64,000 nt of DNA from Sulfitobacter sp043557345 (GTDB taxonomy: Bacteria > Pseudomonadota > Alphaproteobacteria > Rhodobacterales > Rhodobacteraceae): contig NZ_JBIFFV010000004.1 in NCBI RefSeq assembly GCF_043557345.1, forward strand, positions 1 through 64,000, written 5' to 3'. Position 1 is the first letter of the stretch, and every line of letters starts with the position of its first letter. The notes beneath the pieces were generated by a model that searched no databases, was not told where the DNA came from, and saw only the letters and a program-made list of their open reading frames with translations. The translations under genes and the position numbers were made by a program. Shown piece by piece: positions 49,500-55,802 of the stretch.

Positions 49500-50375
49500 T
49501 TATTGGCCCTCGGTCTTCTTGATCACATAGCCGACGGTCATCAGCGCATCCGACAGGGCGGTGCGGATGCTGGACCGGGTGGAAACGGTGCCCACGTCGA
49601 TGCCAAGCTGCACCATGGTCTGGGCAATCATCGGGCTGATGCCGCTGATGATGCATTCCGCCCCCATCAGGCGCACGGCGGCGGCCGCGCGCAGCAGGTG
49701 TTGCGCCACCTGCGTGTCGACGGTGCCGACGCCGGTGATGTCCATGATGACCACTTCGGCCTGACGCTCCAGAATGGTTTGCAGCAGGTTCTCCATCACC
49801 TCTTGGGCGCGGGCGGAATCCAGCGTGCCGATCAGCGGGAGGGTCAAAACGCGGTCCCAAAGCTCGACCACGGGGGTCGAAAGCTCCAACATCTCTTGGC
49901 GTTGACGGTCGATGATCTGCTCACGCTCAAGGATGAAAATCTCGTTGGTGTAGATGGCAAAGGCATCGACCAGACGGGTCACCAGCATCACGTCGCGGAT
50001 CAGCATCCCGTGATCGCTGTCTTGCATCGCTTCGAGCCGTTTGAACAGCGGCGCCTTCAGCGCCAGCACGAAGGTTGCCATCTCGGTCGGGGTCACGCCG
50101 CGGTTGACCCGCTCGCGGCTGACATCGGTCAGCACAGCGCGCAGATCGTCCCACTGCGTGTCGTCAAAGTCGAAATCCTCGCCGCTGACGCCATTGCGCA
50201 CACCTTTGGAGAAGGCTTTGAGCAATTCGCGGTTCTGGGTCCGGCTTTCCGCATCGGAGAACAGGTCAGAACGTTTCACGCCCTCTTTGACCTGCGTTCC
50301 CAGCCACTCCTCGATGATGCCTTTGAAGTCGGTGTCGAGAACAGTGAGAATATTGGCCGTAGCAGATTGCGGCAT
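49500..50375 (-). CDS. rsbR: RsbR-like stressosome sensor/scaffold protein
   Basis: A 291-residue protein with an N-terminal four-to-five helix sensor domain (residues 1-150, non-haem globin-like in the family: LDTDFKGIIEEWLGTQ, MLIRDVMLVTRLVDAFAIYT), a joining helix, and a C-terminal STAS domain. The STAS domain shows the phosphorylation region LPLIGTLDSARAQ and MDITGVGTVDTQVAQHL; Thr221 aligns with the second conserved RsbR threonine, and Thr184/Ser187 lie at the first. There is no haem or PAS-type motif I can identify, so the stimulus is unknown. It is the first gene of the operon. Confidence 0.93.
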   Translation of the reverse strand: MPQSATANILTVLDTDFKGIIEEWLGTQVKEGVKRSDLFSDAESRTQNRELLKAFSKGVRNGVSGEDFDFDDTQWDDLRAVLTDVSRERVNRGVTPTEMATFVLALKAPLFKRLEAMQDSDHGMLIRDVMLVTRLVDAFAIYTNEIFILEREQIIDRQRQEMLELSTPVVELWDRVLTLPLIGTLDSARAQEVMENLLQTILERQAEVVIMDITGVGTVDTQVAQHLLRAAAAVRLMGAECIISGISPMIAQTMVQLGIDVGTVSTRSSIRTALSDALMTVGYVIKKTEGQ

Positions 50376-50400
50376 CTTGAACCCCAGTTTTAAATTTCAT

Positions 50401-50433
50401 CCCCCATAGGCCAATCGTGGGGGTGAGTGTCAA
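50401..50433 (-). promoter_or_regulatory. rsb operon promoter with a palindrome over the -10 region
   Basis: On the minus strand TTGACA (50428-50433), a 17-base spacer and CCTATG (50405-50410). CCCCCA (50401-50406) and TGGGGG (50418-50423) form a 6-bp inverted repeat across the -10 and spacer, a place where a bound repressor would block RNA polymerase. The transcript would begin about 25 bases before rsbR. Confidence 0.55.
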
Positions 50434-50464
50434 TAGGACGCAAGGATTTTGATCGGCGGCAAAG

Positions 50465-50489
50465 CGCCGTTTTACATAATGAAACGGCG
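50465..50489. promoter_or_regulatory. Inverted repeat upstream of the rsb promoter
   Basis: CGCCGTTT-TACATAATG-AAACGGCG, 8-bp perfect arms. It lies between the proV terminator and the rsb promoter, in a 238-bp spacer without genes. It could be an upstream activator site; no T run marks it as a terminator. Confidence 0.4.
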
Positions 50490-50541
50490 TTTAAGTTTTT
50501 GTTTTATGAGGGGTTTTGGGGCGTAAATGCGGGGGCGTCCT

Positions 50542-50583
50542 GCAAAAAGGGCAGCAGTGGCTCTGTGACCGGATGCTGCCCTT
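50542..50583 (-). terminator. Intrinsic terminator of the proXWV operon
   Basis: AAGGGCAGCA (50547-50556) pairs with TGCTGCCCTT (50574-50583) across a 17-base loop. On the minus strand the stem is followed by a run of T (plus-strand AAAAA at 50544-50548). It lies about 30 bases after the proV stop. Confidence 0.82.
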
Positions 50584-50613
50584 CTTGTTTCCCGCCGCGG
50601 GGCTGCCGCGACG

Positions 50614-51660
50614 TTATTCGGCCGCTTCGCCGGGGTGGCGTGGCACCAATGCGCGCACCAGATCGCGCATATGCAGCACGCCGACTTGTTTACCCGCGCG
50701 CATCACGCGGTAGTTGTTGGTGGTATCCCCGCCAGAGACCGCGATGATGCTTTCCAGCGTGTCGTCGAAATCGACCTCACCGGCCACATCCGTTGGCGGC
50801 ACATCGGTCTTTTCCATGACCGAGCGGACGCGCAGCACGCGGGCGCGGTTGATGTCGCTGACGAAGGCTTCGATATAGGGATCGTTGGGGTTCAGCAGGA
50901 TGTGCTGCGGCTCGCCCTGTTGGACGATGAACCCGTCTTTGAGGATCACCAGATGGTCCGCCAGTTTCAGCGCCTCGTCCAGATCGTGGGTGATGAAGAT
51001 CACCGTCTTATGCAGTTCTTCCTGCAATTCGATCAGCAGATCCTGCATGTCGGTGCGGATCAGCGGGTCAAGCGCGGAAAACGCCTCGTCCATCAGCATC
51101 ACGTCGGAGTTCGAGGTCAGGGCGCGGGCGATGCCCACACGTTGCTGCATCCCGCCGGAAAGCTGCGCGGGATACTGCTCTCCCTGACCCTCCAGCCCGA
51201 CGCGGTTGAGCCATTTGGTGGCCTCACCCGCGTATTTGCTGCGGCTCTTGCCTTCGATCTCCCAACTCAGTCCGGTGTTTTCCAGCACCGTGCGGTGGGG
51301 CAGAAGGGCGAACTTTTGGAACACCATCGACATGTCATGCTTGCGCAGCTGGCGCAGGCGACGCTCGTTATAGTCGAGGATGTTCTCGCCGTTCACGATG
51401 ACCTCGCCCGCCGTGGGGTCAATCAGCCGGTTGAGGTGGCGGATCAGCGTCGATTTGCCCGAGCCCGAGAGCCCCATGATCACCGTGGTCTTGCCCGCGG
51501 GCATGTCCACGTTGATGTCATTGAGGCCCAGCACATGGCCGGTCTCGGCCTGAAGTTCGGCCTTGGACATGCCGCCGCGGACCTTCTCCAGCGCCATTTT
51601 GGGGTCGTCGCCGAATATCTTATAGAGGTTGCGGACGGAAATCTTGATGTTGTCTGTCAT
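50614..51660 (-). CDS. proV: Glycine betaine/proline ABC transporter ATP-binding protein
   Basis: A 348-residue ATPase energising the ProU-type importer. Walker A is IMGLSGSGKSTLIRHLNRL, the signature loop QLSGGMQQRVGIARAL and Walker B VMLMDEAFSALDPL. A C-terminal CBS-type region (VAGEVDFDDTLESIIAVSGG, then NYRVMRAGKQVGVLHM) is present; in ProV/OpuA proteins such domains sense ionic strength. The ATG at 51660 follows GTGAGG and overlaps the proW stop; a longer frame to 51672 is possible. Confidence 0.95.
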   Translation of the reverse strand: MTDNIKISVRNLYKIFGDDPKMALEKVRGGMSKAELQAETGHVLGLNDINVDMPAGKTTVIMGLSGSGKSTLIRHLNRLIDPTAGEVIVNGENILDYNERRLRQLRKHDMSMVFQKFALLPHRTVLENTGLSWEIEGKSRSKYAGEATKWLNRVGLEGQGEQYPAQLSGGMQQRVGIARALTSNSDVMLMDEAFSALDPLIRTDMQDLLIELQEELHKTVIFITHDLDEALKLADHLVILKDGFIVQQGEPQHILLNPNDPYIEAFVSDINRARVLRVRSVMEKTDVPPTDVAGEVDFDDTLESIIAVSGGDTTNNYRVMRAGKQVGVLHMRDLVRALVPRHPGEAAE

Positions 51661-51668
51661 GTCTGGCC

Positions 51669-52694
51669 TCACTTCTGCGCCGCGTTGATCCGCGCAAGCG
51701 CGGCTTTGGTGACCCGGTCGAGGATGATCGCAAGCAGCACGATCCCCAGACCCGACAGGAGGCCCACGCCCAATTCAAGGCTGCGAATGCCGCGCAGCAC
51801 CAGCACGCCGAGGCCGGGGGCGGAGACCAGCGAAGCGATCACGACCATGGCAAGGCTCATCATGATGGTCTGGTTCACACCGGCCATGATATTGGGCAGC
51901 GCCAGCGGGATCTGCACCTTGAAGAGCTTTTGGCGGTTGGTCATGCCAAAGGCATCGGCGGCTTCGATCACGTCCTTATCGACCAGCCGGATGCCGAGGT
52001 CTGTCAGGCGCACCACCGGCACGATGGCATAGAGGATGATCGCGATGCCGTAGAGCTTGGGCTCGGTCACCGAGAACAGGAAGATCAGCGGAATGAGGTA
52101 GACGAAGGGCGGCAGGGTTTGCAGCATGTCCAGCACCGGGATCATCGTGCGCTGTACGCGGTCGCTGCGTGACATGGCGATGCCGATGGGCACGCCGAAG
52201 AGCACGCAGATGAAGGCGCAGACAAAGATGATCGCCAGGGTCTGCATCGTGTGTTCGTAAAAGTCGATGAAGGCGAGGAAACCAAACACCAGCGCCACCA
52301 GCCCCACCAGTTTAAGCGAACGGCCCACCGCATAGGTGATCGCCATCAAAAGCGGGATCATCACGAACCACGGCACCGATTGCATCAGCCAAAGCGCGTT
52401 TTCCAGCGCCCAGCTCAGCGGTTGGGTGAGGGGGTCGACAACAACTTTGAGACTGTCCTTAATGGCAAGGAAGCCTTGCTCCAGCCCTTGGGTCAGGTCG
52501 CGCGATTGCGGGATCGCTTCGCAACTGTCGTGCAGCGCATCCAGAGAGGGGAAGGGCATGTCCCAAAGCGTGGTGTCGGTGTCACCGCCCGCTTGGCCCA
52601 TGAGATCGGCCATGGAGCTTAGCCCGCCGCCTTGATCATCGCCGCACCAGTCCCGCAGACCGAGCGTGTCAAAGAGATTGTCGTAGGTTGCCAT
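51669..52694 (-). CDS. proW: Glycine betaine/proline ABC transporter permease
   Basis: The 341-residue membrane component of the ProU-type importer. A long soluble N-terminus is followed by six or more spans (FVMIPLLMAITYAVGRSLKL, AIIFVCAFICVLFGVPIGIA and others) and the ATPase-contact motif IEAADAFGMTNRQKLFKVQI (EAA loop). It lies between proX, which ends 255 bp upstream after a strong hairpin, and proV, with which it overlaps. Confidence 0.95.
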   Translation of the reverse strand: MATYDNLFDTLGLRDWCGDDQGGGLSSMADLMGQAGGDTDTTLWDMPFPSLDALHDSCEAIPQSRDLTQGLEQGFLAIKDSLKVVVDPLTQPLSWALENALWLMQSVPWFVMIPLLMAITYAVGRSLKLVGLVALVFGFLAFIDFYEHTMQTLAIIFVCAFICVLFGVPIGIAMSRSDRVQRTMIPVLDMLQTLPPFVYLIPLIFLFSVTEPKLYGIAIILYAIVPVVRLTDLGIRLVDKDVIEAADAFGMTNRQKLFKVQIPLALPNIMAGVNQTIMMSLAMVVIASLVSAPGLGVLVLRGIRSLELGVGLLSGLGIVLLAIILDRVTKAALARINAAQK

Positions 52695-52898
52695 CTGTCG
52701 CTTTCCCGGTCTGCATCAGACCGTTTGCTTTTGGGGAGGGGGCCGGTGCGCCGCGCAGACCGCGCGGCGTCGGCTGCCCCATGCAGTGGCGGCAATCCAA
52801 ACCTATGTCCTTACAAAGGAACTGCGCTTCGGGCCAAAGGGGCCAAGGCGCAGTCGGTATGAAAAGACGTAAGTCTTGCCGCCGGTCATCGAAACGAA

Positions 52899-52930
52899 CG
52901 GGCGGGAAACCCGGTTGAGTTCCCCGCCCG
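52899..52930 (-). terminator. Intercistronic hairpin after proX
   Basis: On the minus strand CGGGCGGGGAAC, an 8-base loop, then GTTTCCCGCCCG (12 bp with one G-U), followed by TTCGTTT. It lies 20 bases past the proX stop. A partial terminator here would give more of the binding protein than of ProW and ProV, as is common in ABC importer operons. Confidence 0.7.
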
Positions 52931-52949
52931 CCGTTTTGGTCAGTCTGTC

Positions 52950-53918
52950 TTACTGCTCAAGCAGCTTGGACAGGTTGCCGCGGGCGTCATCGCTCAGCCA
53001 TTCGGCCCAGACGTCCTTGTTGTTTTGCAGGAAATACACCGCCGCCTCTTCGTTAGAGGCGTTGTTCTCACCCTGCCATGCCAGCAGCTTGCTCATCTCT
53101 TCGGTCTTGAAGGTCACATTGCCGATGAACTCCGCGATCTCGGGGTTCTCGTCGTGGAAATCCTTGGTCATGACGGTCAGCACCGGCGCGGTCGGGAAGG
53201 CCGAGGGCTTGGGGTCGGGGGTGTCGGCGTTCTGGTTGGCGTTATGCGCGGCTTCGTCATATTCGCCCAGATCGACGCTGGTCATGTCGTATTTGCCAAG
53301 CGGCGTCGTCGGCGCCCAGTAGTAGCCGAACCACGGCTCCTGGCTCTCATAGGCCGAGGCCATCGAGGTCACCATCGTCTCGCCCGAGCCGTGGTTGAAG
53401 ACTTCGATGCCGTTGCCTTCGAGGTCATAGGCCCGCGCAAGGTTGTCGCTCACCACGCGGCAGCCCCAGCCATCGGGGCAGTTGTTGAACATGCCGCCGA
53501 CCAGTTCGGGGTTTTCCAAGATGCCTTCGATGGTCTTCAACTCGGGGTGCTCTTCGGCCAGATAGGTGGGGATCCACCAACCTTCGACGCCACCGGGATC
53601 AAGCACGGAGGTCAGCTCAACGATCTTGCCATCCGCTTTCAGCTTTTTATACGCGTCACCGGCGGAGTTCGGCCACAGTTCGGGCACGATGTCCGGCTCG
53701 TTGTTCTCCGACAAGGAGGTCACGGCGGGGGTGGTGTCCGAAGGCACCACGGTGACGTCGCAGGAATATCCCTGTGTCAGCAGGAATTCGGTGACGGCGG
53801 TGACGATCTGCGCCGAGGCCCAGTTCATCTCGGCGATCGAGACTTCGCCACAGTCCTGTGCAGCGGCGGCCATCGGGGTTGCGACGGCAAAAGCCGTGCC
53901 AAGCAAATAGCGTTTCAT
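52950..53918 (-). CDS. proX: Glycine betaine/proline ABC transporter substrate-binding protein
   Basis: A 322-residue periplasmic binding protein. The signal peptide is MKRYLLGTAFAVATPMAAAA with cleavage before QDCGEV. The OpuAC domain follows (VSIAEMNWASAQIVTAVTEF), with aromatic residues in DPGGVEGWWIP and ESQEPWFGYYWAPTTP that match the cation-pi cage that holds quaternary ammonium groups. The ATG at 53918 has GAGGAG upstream. It is first in the proX-proW-proV operon; the 255-bp spacer to proW contains a hairpin and no gene that I can see. Confidence 0.94.
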   Translation of the reverse strand: MKRYLLGTAFAVATPMAAAAQDCGEVSIAEMNWASAQIVTAVTEFLLTQGYSCDVTVVPSDTTPAVTSLSENNEPDIVPELWPNSAGDAYKKLKADGKIVELTSVLDPGGVEGWWIPTYLAEEHPELKTIEGILENPELVGGMFNNCPDGWGCRVVSDNLARAYDLEGNGIEVFNHGSGETMVTSMASAYESQEPWFGYYWAPTTPLGKYDMTSVDLGEYDEAAHNANQNADTPDPKPSAFPTAPVLTVMTKDFHDENPEIAEFIGNVTFKTEEMSKLLAWQGENNASNEEAAVYFLQNNKDVWAEWLSDDARGNLSKLLEQ

Positions 53919-54144
53919 AGTGATATCTCCTCTATTGTATCCGCAGTGTCGCGCAGCCGCGCACCGCTGATCTTTGCCCCTTTCCATCAAGAAGGAGCCG
54001 GTCGCGCGATAGGCGCGGCAGCTTTCGATGGGCGGGTTTGCTGGAGATATGAAAACAAATCATGCGCCCCTGTGCAACACGATTGCCGGGCGCAAGACGC
54101 AAGAACGGGCACCGCGCCGGGCCTGACGCGATGCCGCTATATGC

Positions 54145-54173
54145 GGCGTTCCCATGCAGAACGCCATATTTTT
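54145..54173 (+). terminator. Orphan terminator-like hairpin on the plus strand
   Basis: GGCGTTC-CCATGCA-GAACGCC followed by ATATTTTT. No plus-strand gene ends here; it lies between proX (divergent start) and the end of the DUF1127 gene. It may end a small RNA, or serve the DUF1127 transcript in the other direction without a T run. Confidence 0.45.
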
Positions 54174-54216
54174 AAGGTGTGCCGTGGCCCAGCAAGCGGG
54201 GCGCGGCCAGGGCCGG

Positions 54217-54489
54217 TTAGCGGCGGGAAAAACTTTCCATATCGCGGATGTATTGGGGGATGTCTTTGCGGTTCAGGCCGATATCCTGCAGCAGGCGGTC
54301 GTCCATCGCGTTCAGCGTCGACAGCGTGCGGTTACGGTCCCAACGGCGCGCGGTGTCGCGCAGCACGCGGCGCAGCATGGCGACAAGGGCGAGCCCCTCG
54401 GCATTGGCGACTTGACCGAGGGTGCCATTAAAGGCGGTTCCGGGCATCCCGGCGATCTGGTTGGTGTTTTTCAGCAGGCGGAAGTGCAT
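54217..54489 (-). CDS. DUF1127 (YjiS-like) small protein
   Basis: A 90-residue protein with the C-terminal DUF1127 motif: a basic Arg-rich helix (VLRDTARRWDRNRTLSTLNA) and the motif MDDRLLQDIGLNRKDIPQYI. In alphaproteobacteria such proteins bind RNA or affect small-RNA maturation and phosphate or carbon stress responses in the few studied cases. GGAG 6 bases upstream favours the ATG at 54489; an in-frame ATG at 54501 is close by. A long structured hairpin (54612-54662) lies about 125 bases upstream. Confidence 0.82.
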   Translation of the reverse strand: MHFRLLKNTNQIAGMPGTAFNGTLGQVANAEGLALVAMLRRVLRDTARRWDRNRTLSTLNAMDDRLLQDIGLNRKDIPQYIRDMESFSRR

Positions 54490-54611
54490 GGCATGCTCCA
54501 TATCAAAAAGGTCGAAATGGGAAGGATCCGCAAAAGACGACGGTCGGGCCAGAAGGCCGGGCCGGGCCGGTTGTGTGGGTCTCATCCCGAGTGTGATCCG
54601 GAAAGTCAGTT

Positions 54612-54662
54612 GGAACCCCAATGGTCTAGACAGGCGGATCGGCCTGTCCGACCGGGGTTACC
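54612..54662. promoter_or_regulatory. Long structured hairpin upstream of the DUF1127 gene
   Basis: Nested pairing: AACCCC/GGGGTT (54614-54619 with 54554+100 to 54659), GGTC/GACC (54623-54626 with 54650-54653) and GACAGGC/GCCTGTC (54629-54635 with 54642-54648), loop GGATCG, small bulges between. The seventeen pairs sit over about 46 bases and there is no T tract on either strand. An RNA element or a small RNA fits better than a terminator. Confidence 0.5.
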
Positions 54663-55377
54663 GGCGGTTCAGCAGCGTGCCCGGCTTGCGCGGGCGCCTC
54701 TTATGAACAGCATACATCAACATGCCGCGCATTTGGTCCACCCGGGCGGGCTTTGCAATAGGGTGAAATAGGGGTGCGACACAATGCCGCATCTGCGGGG
54801 CGCAGAACCCACTATGGCTGAGGTTTGCGCCCCCTCGGCGCGGTGTCGCTTGCGGTGTCTGAAGTGTCGTTTTGAGCGTCGAATTTGGCGCATTTTCGCG
54901 GGGCGCTTTGGGCGTCACTCGGCGGGTATTCGAAGCCGTTCAAGGGGCGCAGGACGCAGTCCCTCATGACGTCGGAGTCTGCGCTGTTTCCTGCGCCGTG
55001 GGGCATCACTGCTGCGATGTATTGATTCGGCGGGAATAAGGCGGGCCGCCCGTGGTTTCGTCACCAGTTTCGCATGTTTATGGGCAATTGGTTCCAGCGG
55101 GTGAACAAGCAATCGAAAAGAATGACGAAAACAAGGCGGCGCAGATGCGGCTGTTTTGCGGCGGCATTGTCCCATAATGCGAAACAGTATTACTAGCCGT
55201 GGGAATGGTGGTGCGGCCGAGGGGCGTTAATTCACCTTAATCTTATGGCGTTTTGCAAATCCGCAATTGAGCGGCCCGGAAACAATCGCGTCGGAATCAC
55301 GTGCTAAACCACCTGAATTGCGGCAAAACTTCATTTGGTTCCGGCAATTTTCAAACATTTTTTGCTTTGTCCATTCG

Positions 55378-55398
55378 TATAGGAGGGCTATTCCTATA
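55378..55398. promoter_or_regulatory. Palindrome upstream of the RTX-Hint gene
   Basis: TATAGGA-GGGCTAT-TCCTATA, perfect 7-bp arms, 405 bases before the RTX-Hint start in the more A/T-rich part of the gene-free region. It is a candidate operator; no regulator gene is adjacent. Confidence 0.4.
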
Positions 55399-55802
55399 GG
55401 TGCCCAACTGGGGGGCATAGAAGTCTGTAGGTCACGGGGGCGGCCGCATTAAGCGCATCAGGGATGCGGGAAATGTGGATACGCCGCAAGTTTGCGACCG
55501 TAAACACAACATACCGAAGCGCACCGCGCCTCGGCTGTGGGTCATGTTTCGGCTCTTCCCCTTCGTTGCTGCAAGGATGCGTGCCGCCCGATCTGGATTT
55601 CTGCCAGCGGGGCGCATGTGAACGGAGGGAGAGACGAGATGATACACAAGCGACAGGCCCTGCCACTGGCCTTCTGCGGGGCAAGAAATGCCCGGTTCGA
55701 CCGCTCTGCCGTTCGGCGCTCCAATTCTCAGATTGAAACAGCATCCACTTCCAAGACGGCCGCGTTGCGCGCCGCGTGCAACACCGCTCAGGAGATTTCA
55801 CA

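Larger units (their letters stand above)
54490..55802. other. 1.3-kb stretch without a supportable gene
   Basis: Between the DUF1127 gene and the RTX-Hint gene I find no convincing coding region: open frames are short, lack ribosome sites and show no family likeness. The part from about 55180 to 55400 is more A/T-rich than the surroundings. It contains the structured hairpin at 54612-54662 and a palindrome at 55378-55398. It probably holds the long regulatory region of the RTX-Hint gene and that of the DUF1127 gene, and possibly a small RNA. Confidence 0.6.

Noticed and set aside
54812..55736. Several short open frames in the gene-poor stretch
   Set aside because: None has a ribosome site, convincing codon use or family similarity, and they overlap one another on both strands.
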